A stretch of DNA of 64,000 nucleotides from VGTK01 sp046327915. GTDB taxonomy: Bacteria > Desulfobacterota > Binatia > UBA12015. A model generated the notes under the pieces. The model was not told the origin of the DNA and searched no databases. It saw nothing but the letters and a program-made list of their open reading frames with translations. Numbering within the stretch: position 1 is the stretch's first letter; each line of letters opens with the position of its first letter. The stretch spans positions 378,660-442,659 of the forward strand of contig JAXLXO010000002.1 of NCBI GenBank assembly GCA_046327915.1. The letters are read 5' to 3'. Shown piece after piece: positions 43,480 to 53,155 of this stretch. A program made the translations under genes and the position numbers.

Positions 43480-44529
43480 TCAGGCGCCCGTTCCCGAGCC
43501 GCGTTGCGGCTCCGGCTCGTCCATCGCCGCTTCGAGCCCCGGGTCGGTCTCGGGATGGTAGCCGGGCTCCATCTCGGGCATCTCGCCGAGACGCAGCTCG
43601 ATCTTGCGGACGCGCAGCAGCGTGTCCTCGGTGAGCGACCGGCTGAGCGCGATCAGGTCGGCGATCAGCCCCATGAGGATCGTCTGCACGCCGATGATCG
43701 ACAGCGCCGCCGCGAGGATCAGCGACTGGATCTTCCCCGCGCCGCGCGGATCGGTGACGTAGTAGTAGAGGAAGCGCAGCCCGATCGTGACGCCGGCGGT
43801 CACCATGATCGCGCCGAGCGTCCAGAACACGCGGATCGGCTCGTACAGCGAGTAGATCCGCACCAGCGTCAGGAACGAGCGCTGCAGGTAGGCCGGGATG
43901 CTGCGGAACAGGCGCGAGGGCCGCGTCTCGCGCGTCCGCACCGGGACGTGCGTCACCGCGAGCTGCTTCTTGCCGGCCTGGACGAGGGTCTCGAGCGTGT
44001 AGGTGAAGTCCGAGATGACGTTGAGACGGAGCGCCGCGCGCCGCGACAGCGCGCGAAAGCCGCTGGCCGCGTCGGGCACGTCGGTGCCGGACAGGCCGCG
44101 CACGACCCAGCTGCCGTAGAACTGCAGGGCACGCTTGACGGGACTGAAGTGCGCGATGCTCTCGGGCCCCCGATCGCCGATCACCATGTCGGCGCGGCCG
44201 TCGAGGATCGGCTTGACGAGTGCGGGAATGTCGCGCGCTTCGTATTGATTGTCGGCGTCGGTGTTGACGATAATGTCGGCACCGAGCTTCAGAGCCGCGT
44301 CGACCCCTGCCGAGAATGCCTTCGCCAGCCCCTGATTCTGTGGAAACCGCACGATGTGGTCCACGCCTGCCCGACGCGCGACCTCCACGGTCGCGTCCTG
44401 CGAGCCGTCGTCGATGACCAGGAACTCGACCGCATCGCAGCCCGGCACGCGTCGCGGCAGCGCCGCGATGGTCGTCGCCAGGACCTCCGCCTCGTTGAGG
44501 CAGGGAATCTGGATGATGAGCTTCGGCAT
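43480..44529 (-). CDS. GT2 (DPM1/GtrB-like) with two membrane helices
   Basis: A 349-residue GT2: IIQIPCLNEAEVLATTIAAL, FLVIDDGSQDATVEVAR, NQGLAKAFSAGVDAAL, IIVNTDADNQYEARDIPALV and GDRGPESIAHFSPVKR. Two hydrophobic segments near residues 240-260 and 275-300 (RVFWTLGAIMVTAGVTIGL and SLILAAALSIIGVQTILMGL) give the GtrB-like topology of polyprenyl-phosphate glucosyltransferases. It should make a polyprenyl-phosphate sugar on the cytoplasmic face. It is the first gene of the second minus-strand block and faces the metalloprotease gene across 82 bases. Confidence 0.87.
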   Translation of the reverse strand: MPKLIIQIPCLNEAEVLATTIAALPRRVPGCDAVEFLVIDDGSQDATVEVARRAGVDHIVRFPQNQGLAKAFSAGVDAALKLGADIIVNTDADNQYEARDIPALVKPILDGRADMVIGDRGPESIAHFSPVKRALQFYGSWVVRGLSGTDVPDAASGFRALSRRAALRLNVISDFTYTLETLVQAGKKQLAVTHVPVRTRETRPSRLFRSIPAYLQRSFLTLVRIYSLYEPIRVFWTLGAIMVTAGVTIGLRFLYYYVTDPRGAGKIQSLILAAALSIIGVQTILMGLIADLIALSRSLTEDTLLRVRKIELRLGEMPEMEPGYHPETDPGLEAAMDEPEPQRGSGTGA

Positions 44530-44611
44530 GGGAGCACGGCACTCGCGTGCCCGTCCTGCGTTGCTGGCATGCAGGCCGAGACGTTGTCAACGCGCCTCGC
44601 GCCGCCATGGC

Positions 44612-45943
44612 GTGCGCGCGGTGGCGCTCGTCGCGGGCGTGCTGCTGTTCGCCAGCGCGCTCGCGTCACGCGCGACGGCCGAGCCGCCGAACGCCACGCG
44701 GGGACTGGGCGCGCCGATCCGGGCCGGCGCGGCCGCGTCGCCGGCGCCGGCCGCGACGCGCACGCCGGATCGGCTGCGCGTGCTCTTCCTGCGCGCCGCG
44801 TTCCCCGACCAGCCGTCGTCGCGGCCCGCGAGCGACTTCCACAACCAGAGCCGCAGCGGCCTGATCGATCGCCTCGTCACGTACTGGGACGAGGTGTCGG
44901 CGCGTCGCTTCCGCATCGAGCCGGTGATCTCGGACCGCGTCTACACGCTGCCGAAGAAGCGCGCGCAGTACGTGAGCCAGCCCGGCAACATGATCCGCGA
45001 CACGCTCGCACTCGCGAGCCGCCCTGCGCCCGAGGGCGAGAAGGCACTCGTCGACGGCTCGCGCGCCGACGTCGTGGTGGTCACCTTCGCCGGTCCGGGC
45101 GCGGAGTCCGACATCGAGAAGAAGTCCGTCGGTCTGCCGTGGTCCAACGCCGTCGAAGGACCGGACTTCGCGAAGGTCGGCGACAAGAGCATCAGCCGCG
45201 GCATGGTGGTCGGCGAGGACCCGTTCCCGCCGCTCGCGCCGTTCGGCGTGATGGCGCACGAGTTCGGACACGTGCTCGGGCTGCCGGAGCTGTACGCGCC
45301 GAACAAGCCGCACGAGGGCATCGGCATCTGGGGCCTCATGGGCCAGGGCACGTGGGTCGGCCGCGGCGACATCCCGCCGCACCCGGAGGCGTGGTCGAAG
45401 CTGACGCTCGGCTGGGTCGACCCGATCGTCGTCGACCGCACGCAGACCGTCACCCTGCCGTCGGTCGCGCGCGGCGCGCAGGTGGTGAAGATCTACGCCA
45501 AGGGCCCGCAGGAGCCGTTCGAGTACTTCCTGATCGAGAACCGCGAGCAGAAGGGCGCCGACCGGCGCATCCCCGGACCGGGGCTGCTGATCTGGCACGT
45601 CGACGAGCGCCTCACGAGCTACCGCCGCTCGCAGGACGAGGCGTCGCACAAGCGCGTCGACCTGCTCACCGCGGACTCGTGGCCGTCGCACCTCGACATC
45701 GGACACGCGAACGGCGGCAACCGCGGCGACGCCGGCGACCCGTGGGCCGCGCGCAAGGACGGTCCGGGACCGGACACGCGTCCGAGCACGGCCGCGTACG
45801 ACGGCACGCGCGGACGCTTCGCGATCCGCAACATCTCGCCCGCCGGCGAGGTCATGACCTTCGACGTCGTGTTCGGCGACGACCCGGAGCCGTCGGGGCC
45901 GCGCGCGGCGTCGTCACCGGCACGCGCGCCCGCGTCACGCTGA
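44612..45943 (+). CDS. exported M6-type zinc metalloprotease
   Basis: A protein of about 443 residues with a signal peptide (VRAVALVAGVLLFASALASR). GVMAHEFGHVLGLPELY near residue 215 carries the HExxH zinc site in the form usual for immune-inhibitor-A-like (M6) proteases. IGIWGLMGQGTWVGRGDIPPH follows, as in M6 proteins with the conserved WxLM/G region, then a beta-rich C-terminal part containing LLIWHVDERLT. It should degrade proteins outside the cytoplasm. The start is uncertain: GTG 44612 gives a compact signal peptide, and no ribosome binding site decides it. Its 3' end overlaps the converging methyltransferase by nine bases. Confidence 0.83.
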   Translation: MRAVALVAGVLLFASALASRATAEPPNATRGLGAPIRAGAAASPAPAATRTPDRLRVLFLRAAFPDQPSSRPASDFHNQSRSGLIDRLVTYWDEVSARRFRIEPVISDRVYTLPKKRAQYVSQPGNMIRDTLALASRPAPEGEKALVDGSRADVVVVTFAGPGAESDIEKKSVGLPWSNAVEGPDFAKVGDKSISRGMVVGEDPFPPLAPFGVMAHEFGHVLGLPELYAPNKPHEGIGIWGLMGQGTWVGRGDIPPHPEAWSKLTLGWVDPIVVDRTQTVTLPSVARGAQVVKIYAKGPQEPFEYFLIENREQKGADRRIPGPGLLIWHVDERLTSYRRSQDEASHKRVDLLTADSWPSHLDIGHANGGNRGDAGDPWAARKDGPGPDTRPSTAAYDGTRGRFAIRNISPAGEVMTFDVVFGDDPEPSGPRAASSPARAPASR

Positions 45944-46990
45944 GCGCGCGACGACGTCGAGCCACGGATCGAACAGCAGGCCGGTCACGCGCTCCGCAGA
46001 CCGGCACGCGCGCCGCACCGCACGCTTGACGCGCTCCTCCTCGCGCACCGCGAACGGCCGCGTGCGCGCATCGGCCAGCCGCAGGATCGTGTCGCCGCTC
46101 ACGTGGCGGCATTCGAAGCCGGGCGCCGCGAGCAGCCCGCGGAGCGACTCCGGCGTGTAGCCCGTCAAGTAGGGGAACGAGACGAAGTTGTCGTACGCCT
46201 GCGCGAGCAGGACGTGGTGCACGCGGCGCGTGCAGCGCGCCGCCCGCCGCAGCTCGAGGCAGGCGGTCTCGAAGCGTCCGTTGGGCACGCGCAGGACGAG
46301 CAGCCCGCGCGGCACGAGCAGCGAGCGCACCCTCTCGAGCACAGCGGACGGATCGCCGAGCTGGTCGAAGGTGCTCCACACGAACGCCGCCGCGAAGCCC
46401 GGCTCCAGATCGACGTCGAGAACGTCACCCCGCCGCACGTCGAAGCCACGCTCGCGGACGTAGCGCGTGGTCTCCTCCCCGACGTCGACGCCGGTCGCGC
46501 GCCAGCCGTGCGCGCGCGCCGCATGCAGGAAGCCGCCGACGAAGCTGCCGATCTCCAGCACGCGCGCGCCGGCGCGGAGCTCCGATAGCTGCGGCGCGAG
46601 CTGCGCGAGCTTCGCGGTGAAGAACGCGTCCTGGTTCTTCGCCAGCTCGTCGAGCGTCGCGCGGCCGTAGCGATCCTCCGCGTAGGTGTCCTCGACCTCG
46701 TCCGGCGACGGCCGTGGTACGCGCAGGACGGTCGCGCACGCGGTGCACGCGACGATCGTGCGGCTCTCCGACTGCGTGAACGACGCGCGGTCCTTCGCGT
46801 CGTCGCCTCCGGCGTCGTCCGGCAGGTCGAGCCGCAGGCTGTGGAAGCGCTCCAGCCAGCGCTGCTCGGCGCGCACCTCGTCGGAGGTGAGCAGCGTGCG
46901 TCCGTCGGGTCCGCCGCAGGCGAGGCAGAGCGAGCGCTGGCGCGCGAGATCGCGCACCGGGGCGGTCGCCGCCGAGCTCGACAGGGCCAT
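45935..46990 (-). CDS. methyltransferase with N-terminal zinc ribbon
   Basis: A 351-residue protein. CLACGGPDGR near residue 22 and CTACATVLRVPRPSPDEVE near residue 82 form a likely split zinc site. The methyltransferase core follows: VLEIGSFVGGFLHAARA, ATGVDVGEETTRYV, FAAAFVWSTFDQLGDPSAVL and LVPRGLLVLRVPNGRF. VHHVLLAQAYDNFVSFPYLT is typical of Methyltransf_23-type enzymes of glycan clusters. The same design occurs at 21057-22040. It stands alone between the metalloprotease and ettA, with a large hairpin just upstream. The substrate is unknown. Confidence 0.78.
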   Translation of the reverse strand: MALSSSAATAPVRDLARQRSLCLACGGPDGRTLLTSDEVRAEQRWLERFHSLRLDLPDDAGGDDAKDRASFTQSESRTIVACTACATVLRVPRPSPDEVEDTYAEDRYGRATLDELAKNQDAFFTAKLAQLAPQLSELRAGARVLEIGSFVGGFLHAARAHGWRATGVDVGEETTRYVRERGFDVRRGDVLDVDLEPGFAAAFVWSTFDQLGDPSAVLERVRSLLVPRGLLVLRVPNGRFETACLELRRAARCTRRVHHVLLAQAYDNFVSFPYLTGYTPESLRGLLAAPGFECRHVSGDTILRLADARTRPFAVREEERVKRAVRRACRSAERVTGLLFDPWLDVVARSA

Positions 46991-47082
46991 CGTCGGCGCT
47001 GCAGCAGCAACTTTCGTGCTTGCCGCAGGAAGGCCGCACAGCCGCGAAACGTCGTCGCGGGATGCGCGGATCTACCACGCAC

Positions 47083-47119
47083 GGGCCGGACGTCTGCAGA
47101 ACCTGCAGACGTCCGGCCC
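47083..47119 (-). terminator. 17-base inverted repeat after ettA
   Basis: Perfect 17-base arms (47083-47099 and 47103-47119) separated by only three bases, with GGGCCGGACGTCTGCAG as the left arm. It starts nine bases past the ettA stop on the minus strand. No T tract follows. It is the longest perfect palindrome I found in the window and may act as a terminator or protect the 3' end of the message. Confidence 0.6.
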
Positions 47120-47128
47120 CCTGCCGGA

Positions 47129-48811
<1,683 letters not shown>

Positions 48812-48851
48812 GGCGGTGTCGTTAACGGACGCCGCCCGGCGGGGCACGCGC

Positions 48852-48893
48852 CGTCTGCATCCTCTTGCCTCGGCGCCCCGGACGTTGCAGACG
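48852..48893. promoter_or_regulatory. inverted repeat between ettA and the CFA operon
   Basis: CGTCTGCA (48852-48859) and TGCAGACG (48886-48893) are an eight-base inverted repeat separated by 26 bases, inside the divergent gap. The right half extends to TGCAGACGTC, a ten-base word also present in the hairpin after ettA (47104-47113). It could be an operator controlling one or both divergent units; this is pattern recognition only. Confidence 0.3.
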
Positions 48894-48921
48894 TCGAGCA
48901 GGGAATCCGGAGGACCTCCGC

Positions 48922-49275
48922 ATGGCAGGAACGTCCGAGATGGGGGACGCGCGCTCCCGGCGTCACGCGCGCACGGTGCTCGAGCGCATCTTCGGGCACG
49001 TCGAGCCCGGGCTGCGCTACCGCCTGTGGGACGGCAGCGAAGGATCGGTCGGCACGCCCGACGGCTCGTTCACGCTGGTGATCCGCGACCGCGAGACGTT
49101 CCGCGAGACCTTCGGCAGCAACGACACCAAGGTCATGGCGGAAGCCTTCGCCGACGACCGCATCGACTGCGACGGCGACCTCTTCGCAGCACTCCGCGTC
49201 GCGAACCAGCTCGAGGATCTGAAGCTGGGCTGGCTCGACAGGATCCAGCTGTACATGGAGCTGCGCGGCGTATGA
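48922..49275 (+). CDS. free-standing N-terminal domain of cyclopropane-fatty-acid synthase
   Basis: A 117-residue protein matching the small lipid-binding N-terminal domain that precedes the catalytic part of Cfa-type enzymes: VLERIFGHVEPGLRYRLWDG, SVGTPDGSFTLVIRDRETF, and MAEAFADDRIDCDGDLFAAL, where GxxYxxGxIxxxGDL-like spacing is usual. Here it is a separate gene; the catalytic domain is encoded 1.1 kb downstream at 50411. ATG 48922 has GGAGGA nine bases upstream. The stop overlaps the start of the flavoprotein (ATGA), so all three proteins are probably produced together. It likely docks the catalytic protein on membrane phospholipids. Confidence 0.82.
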   Translation: MAGTSEMGDARSRRHARTVLERIFGHVEPGLRYRLWDGSEGSVGTPDGSFTLVIRDRETFRETFGSNDTKVMAEAFADDRIDCDGDLFAALRVANQLEDLKLGWLDRIQLYMELRGV

Positions 49276-50387
49276 CGGCGGCCGGCGCGTGGGACGCGAT
49301 CGTCGTCGGCGGTGGTCCCGGCGGATCCACCGCGGCGTGGCGTCTGGCGCGCGGCGGCGCGCGCGTGCTGGTGCTCGACGCGGCACGCTTCCCACGGCCG
49401 AAGCTCTGCGCCGGCTGGGTGACGCCGGCGGTGTGGCGCGCGCTCGAGATCGACCCCGCGCGCTACCCGTGCACGATCCAGCCCTTCTCCGAGGCCACCA
49501 TCGAGCTCGACGGCGAAGTCCTCGAGACCAGCTGGGACCGCATCGTCAGCTACGGGATCATCCGCCGCGAGTTCGACGAGCACCTGCTGCGCCGCGCGCA
49601 GCAGAGCGGCGCCACGGTGCGCGAAGGCGCTCGCGTGACCGGCGTCGCGCGCGACGCCGGCGGCGTGCGGGTCGAGGCGGACGGCGAGAGGTTCACCGCG
49701 CCGATCGTCGTCGGGGCCGGCGGACATCACTGTCCGGTGGCGCGCACGCTCGGCGAGATCGCGGACGGCGAGGCGGTGGTCGTGACGCGCGAGAGCGAGA
49801 CGCGCGTCGGCACGAGCCTGCTGCGCGAGCTCACGAAGCGCAGCGGGACGCCCGAGCTCTTCGCCGAGCCCGACTTCCGCGGCTACGGCTGGTACTTCAC
49901 CAAGGGCGACTTCCTGAACGTCGGGATCGGGTGTCTGGGCGACGGCAAGGACCTGCACCGCCGCTTCGACGCGATGATGGCGCGCCTGCGCGCCGACGGA
50001 CGCCTCCCGGCGGGACTGGAGCTCGAGCCGTTCCGCGGGCACGCGTATGCCGTGCGCATCGACCATCCGCGGCGCGCCGCCGGCGACGGCTTCCTGCTGG
50101 TCGGCGACGCGGCCGGCCTCGCGCGCGGCGTCAGCGGCGAGGGCATCGGGCCCGCGGTCGAGAGCGGCGTGCTGGCGGCGGACGCGATCCTCGGCGCGAA
50201 CGGCGCGGCCGCGCGGCACTACGCCGACGCGATCGCGGCGCGCTTCGGCACCGGGCGTCCCGGCGTCGCGGAGCGCGTGCTCGGCGGCCTGCCGCACGCG
50301 GTGACGGCGACGCTCGCGCGCACCGTCTGCCGCGCGCCCTGGCTCAGGCGGCGCCTCGTCTTCGAGGGCGCCTTCGGCATGGGATGA
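49272..50387 (+). CDS. geranylgeranyl-reductase-family flavoprotein
   Basis: A 371-residue FAD-dependent oxidoreductase. VVGGGPGGSTAAW (residues 11-23) is the dinucleotide-binding loop; FPRPKLCAGWVTP near residue 42 has the Pro-Lys-x-Cys signature of geranylgeranyl reductases; FRGYGWYFTKGDFLNVGIG near 208 is the substrate-side YxWxFxK-type segment; and FLLVGDAAGLARGVSGEGIGPAVESG near 278 is the second FAD motif. This family reduces C=C bonds in isoprenoid and lipid chains. It lies between the two halves of a split CFA synthase, which suggests reduction or oxidation of a methylated or methylene acyl chain. The electron donor is unknown. Confidence 0.88.
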   Translation: MTAAGAWDAIVVGGGPGGSTAAWRLARGGARVLVLDAARFPRPKLCAGWVTPAVWRALEIDPARYPCTIQPFSEATIELDGEVLETSWDRIVSYGIIRREFDEHLLRRAQQSGATVREGARVTGVARDAGGVRVEADGERFTAPIVVGAGGHHCPVARTLGEIADGEAVVVTRESETRVGTSLLRELTKRSGTPELFAEPDFRGYGWYFTKGDFLNVGIGCLGDGKDLHRRFDAMMARLRADGRLPAGLELEPFRGHAYAVRIDHPRRAAGDGFLLVGDAAGLARGVSGEGIGPAVESGVLAADAILGANGAAARHYADAIAARFGTGRPGVAERVLGGLPHAVTATLARTVCRAPWLRRRLVFEGAFGMG

Positions 50388-50410
50388 CGAGAGGAAGCAA
50401 GGAGTGAACG

Positions 50411-51337
50411 ATGACGTCCACCGACCGTCGCAGCCTCGACGCACAGGCCATCGAGCACCACTACGACCTGTCGAACGGCTTCTACGCACTCTTCCTCGAC
50501 CCGCTGATGGTCTACACCTGCGCGTACTACCGCACGCCCGACACGAGCCTCGAGCAGGCGCAGGAGGACAAGCTCGACCTGGTGTGCCGCAAGCTCCGCC
50601 TGCAGCCCGGCGAGCGCTTCCTCGACATCGGCTGCGGCTGGGGCAGCCTCGCGATCCACGCCGCGAAGCACTACGGCGTCGAGGCGCTCGGCGTGACGCT
50701 GTCGAAGGAGCAGGTCGCCTACGCGCAGGAGTGGATCGCGCGCGAGGGCCTCGCGGACGTCTGCCGCGTCGAGCACCGCGACTACCGCGACCTCGTCTCC
50801 GAGGAGCCCTACGACAGGATCTCCGCGATCGGCATCATCGAGCACGTCGGCATCGCGAACTACCGCGCCTACTTCGACGAGGTGTACGGCCTGCTGAAGC
50901 CGAACGGGCTGTTCCTCAACCACGGCATCACGCGCAACCACTACTGGGAGAAGACGCCGCAGTGGGACTTCCTCGTCGAGCACGTCTTCCCCAACGGCGA
51001 GCTCGACACGGTGAGCCACATCTCCAGCGTGATGGAGGAGGCGCGCTTCGAGATCGCCGACGTCGAGTCGCTGCGCGAGCACTACTCGCTGACCTGCCGC
51101 GACTGGGCGGAGCGCCTGCGCGCCAACGAGGACCGTGCGATCGCGCTGGTCGGCAAGCGCAAGTACCGCACGTGGCTGCTGTACCTGCACTCGGCGTCCG
51201 TCGGCTTCGAGCAGGCGAGCATCGGGCTGCACCAGATCCTCGGACGGCGCCGCGAGGCGGGCGTCCGCGCGGTGCCGACGACGCGCGAGGAGATCTACAC
51301 CGAGGCGCCGCTCAGGATGCCGGGCCGAGCGGCCTAG
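50411..51337 (+). CDS. cfa: cyclopropane-fatty-acyl-phospholipid synthase, catalytic domain only
   Basis: A 308-residue SAM-dependent enzyme corresponding to the catalytic part of Cfa. HHYDLSNGFYALFLDP and MVYTCAYY (Cys37, equivalent to the bicarbonate-binding Cys of E. coli Cfa) open the protein. FLDIGCGWGSLAIHAAKHYG near residue 70 is the SAM site. IGIIEHVGIANY supplies the conserved Glu, and LFLNHGITRNHYW the conserved His. The usual N-terminal domain is missing and is encoded separately at 48922. The reaction adds a methylene or methyl group from SAM to a double bond in a phospholipid acyl chain. With the flavoprotein next to it, the final product may be a methyl-branched rather than a cyclopropane chain. 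Confidence 0.9.
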   Translation: MTSTDRRSLDAQAIEHHYDLSNGFYALFLDPLMVYTCAYYRTPDTSLEQAQEDKLDLVCRKLRLQPGERFLDIGCGWGSLAIHAAKHYGVEALGVTLSKEQVAYAQEWIAREGLADVCRVEHRDYRDLVSEEPYDRISAIGIIEHVGIANYRAYFDEVYGLLKPNGLFLNHGITRNHYWEKTPQWDFLVEHVFPNGELDTVSHISSVMEEARFEIADVESLREHYSLTCRDWAERLRANEDRAIALVGKRKYRTWLLYLHSASVGFEQASIGLHQILGRRREAGVRAVPTTREEIYTEAPLRMPGRAA

Positions 51338-51347
51338 CTTTCGCCCT

Positions 51348-51902
51348 TCACCCCTTCTTCCACTTGATCGAGCAGCCGATCGTCGGGTGCTGCTCGGCGG
51401 CGGGGCGCTTGCCCGCGAGGAGAGCGTCGATCGCGGCGGCGAGGTCGCGGCGGGTGACCTTCGACGGCTCCTTCCAGCTGTCGTCGATGCGGCCGTGGTA
51501 CGCGAGGCGGCGGTTCCGGTCGTAGACGTAGATGTCCGGAGTGCAGACGGCGCCGAACGCGCGCGCGACCTGCTGCGTGTCGTCGATCAGGTACGGGAAG
51601 CCGTAGTCCATCGTCCGCCAGCGCTCCTCGAGCTTCGCCGGCGCGTCGTCGGGGTAGTCGGTGGGGTCGTTGGCGCAGACGCCGACCAGCTGCACGGAGC
51701 GGCCCGCGAACTCCTTGCGGAGCGCGATGATCCGGTCCTCCACGGCCTGCACGTACGGGCAGTGGTTGCAGATGAACATCACGACCAGGACGTCCGCCGA
51801 GGCGAAGCCGTCGCGCGTGTAGCGCTCCCCGTCGACGCCGTTCAGCGCGAAGTCCGGACACGCGATCCCCGCCGGCAGGGCCTCCGATTCGAGCAGCACC
51901 AT
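51348..51902 (-). CDS. thioredoxin-fold (AhpC/TSA-like) protein
   Basis: A 184-residue thioredoxin-like protein. ACPDFALNGVDGERYT near the N-terminus is the usual peroxiredoxin-type opening, and VVMFICNHCPYVQAVEDRI near residue 45 has a CNHC redox motif. VQLVGVCANDPTDYPDD and FGAVCTPDIYVYDRN (cis-Pro region) follow. This belongs to the widespread 'thioredoxin family protein' group with CxHCP; no signal peptide is present, so it is cytoplasmic. ATG 51902 is chosen from the family N-terminus; an in-frame ATG lies 18 bases upstream. It converges with the CFA gene across ten bases. Its substrate is unknown. Confidence 0.83.
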   Translation of the reverse strand: MVLLESEALPAGIACPDFALNGVDGERYTRDGFASADVLVVMFICNHCPYVQAVEDRIIALRKEFAGRSVQLVGVCANDPTDYPDDAPAKLEERWRTMDYGFPYLIDDTQQVARAFGAVCTPDIYVYDRNRRLAYHGRIDDSWKEPSKVTRRDLAAAIDALLAGKRPAAEQHPTIGCSIKWKKG

Positions 51903-51948
51903 GGCGCGGACGATAGGCATCCGCCTACCGAGAGACAACGGTTCCAAC

Positions 51949-51968
51949 GAGGGGTCACGCGACCCCTC
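51949..51968. repeat. perfect hairpin in the 51903-52188 gap
   Basis: GAGGGGTC (51949-51956) and GACCCCTC (51961-51968) form a perfect eight-base stem with an ACGC loop, between the divergent thioredoxin-fold and Hsp20 genes. It lies in the possible 5' leader of the thioredoxin-fold gene. The rest of this 286-base gap shows only the Hsp20 promoter-like element and no gene. Confidence 0.4.
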
Positions 51969-52094
51969 GCCCCACGCGGCTAAGCCGCGGGAGGCCCCAC
52001 TCCCCGCGCTCGCTGGCGCTCGGCCGCGCAAACGGCGCGCGGTCAGCTCACCTCGGGACTTGGCGAAAATCGCGTCACCGTCGCGCGCGCCCCG

Positions 52095-52122
52095 TTGACA
52101 GACCGCACCGCGTGCTTACCTC
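52095..52122 (+). promoter_or_regulatory. promoter of the hsp20 pair
   Basis: An exact TTGACA (52095-52100) is followed after 16 bases by TACCTC (52117-52122), about 65 bases before the first hsp20 start. The -35 is the best sigma70 match among the elements I list. I see no CIRCE (TTAGCACTC) element or clear sigma32 -10. Confidence 0.45.
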
Positions 52123-52188
52123 GTCTGCGTCTCAAACAAGAGTTCAACGGGCCCATCGCGGGTCCGCGACGCACGAAGGAGAGCAGCC

Positions 52189-52641
52189 ATGACGTTGACG
52201 CACTTCAGCCATCCGTTCGGACGGAGCCCGTGGCGCGAGTTCGGCCGCATGCAGGCCGAAGTGGAGCGCCTGTTCGACCACGCACGCGCGCGGGTCAACG
52301 ACTCGTACGCTCCGGGCTTTCCCGCCGTGAACCTGTGGACCTCGGAGGACGAGGTCGTGATCACGGCCGAGCTGCCCGGCATCGACCCCGACAAGATCGA
52401 CATCGCCGTCGTCGACGACACCGTCACGCTGAGCGGCACGCGCGCCTCCGAGGACGTTCCGGAGGGTGCGGTGATCCATCACCGCGAGCGCGGCTTCGGC
52501 GAGTTCTCGCGCAGCTTCCGCCTGCCCTTCCGCATCGACGCGGCCGGCGTGGACGCCCGGTACCAGCACGGCGTCCTCGAGGTGAAGCTGCCCAAGGCCG
52601 CCGAGGATCGGCCCCGCAAGGTTCCGGTCCTCACCGCCTGA
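52189..52641 (+). CDS. Hsp20 small heat-shock protein (first copy)
   Basis: A 150-residue small heat-shock protein that should hold unfolding proteins until ATP-dependent chaperones act. The alpha-crystallin domain spans about residues 45-140: VNLWTSEDEVVITAELPGID, IDIAVVDDTVTLSGTR, RGFGEFSRSFRLPF and the closing GVLEVKLPKA. A VPV tail near the end is the IxI-type anchor. A strong ribosome binding site (AAGGAGAG) precedes ATG 52189. A second hsp20 follows after 33 bases, so oligomers of both are likely. Confidence 0.93.
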   Translation: MTLTHFSHPFGRSPWREFGRMQAEVERLFDHARARVNDSYAPGFPAVNLWTSEDEVVITAELPGIDPDKIDIAVVDDTVTLSGTRASEDVPEGAVIHHRERGFGEFSRSFRLPFRIDAAGVDARYQHGVLEVKLPKAAEDRPRKVPVLTA

Positions 52642-52674
52642 GAACGACGAACGATCATCGAGGGAGATGAAGAG

Positions 52675-53076
52675 ATGAACACCGCACAGGATCTGCAGAA
52701 GCACGAAGCCCAGCTGCCGCAGAAGGCCGAGCGTCAGCGCCCGCGTCCGTACGCGGCACCCCGCGTCGACGTGTACGAGACGAAGGACGCCTACCAGGTC
52801 GTCGCCGACGTGCCCGGCGTGAGCGAGAGCACGCTCGAGATCACGGTCGAGAAGGACACGCTCAAGATCGAGGCGGCCGTCGAGCCGGCGAAGCGCGAGC
52901 ATCGCCTGCGCCTCGCCGAATCGGTCGGCGGCGGCTTCCTGCGCAGCTTCGCGCTGCCCGACGGCATCGACCGCGAGCGCATCTCGGCCACGGTCCGCAA
53001 CGGCGTCCTGCGCTTGACGCTGCCGAAGAGCGAGGCCACGCGGCCGCGCAGGATCGTGGTCCAGCCGGGCGCCTGA
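52675..53076 (+). CDS. Hsp20 small heat-shock protein (second copy)
   Basis: A 133-residue small heat-shock protein with a Gln- and Lys-rich N-terminal arm and an alpha-crystallin domain (VDVYETKDAYQVVADVPGVS, LEITVEKDTLKIEA, GGGFLRSFALPDGIDRERIS, and GVLRLTLPKSE). The C-terminal IVV matches the IxI/V anchor. GAGGGAGATGAAGAG precedes ATG 52675. It is diverged from the 52189 copy, and the pair resembles two-component sHsp operons of many proteobacteria. A strong stem-loop follows at 53101. Confidence 0.93.
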   Translation: MNTAQDLQKHEAQLPQKAERQRPRPYAAPRVDVYETKDAYQVVADVPGVSESTLEITVEKDTLKIEAAVEPAKREHRLRLAESVGGGFLRSFALPDGIDRERISATVRNGVLRLTLPKSEATRPRRIVVQPGA

Positions 53077-53100
53077 GACCCGCGACCTCTCGTGAGGACC

Positions 53101-53128
53101 TGACGGCCGGCGGCGACGCCGGCCGTCA
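53101..53128. terminator. strong stem-loop between hsp20 and ligA
   Basis: TGACGGCCGGC (53101-53111) and GCCGGCCGTCA (53118-53128) form a perfect 11-base stem with a six-base loop at the convergence of the hsp20 operon and ligA. It is followed by TCGTCCCCTCC on the plus strand, with no T run. It probably serves as a bidirectional terminator. Confidence 0.6.
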
Positions 53129-53155
53129 TCGTCCCCTCCCGCCGTCCGCCGGGCG

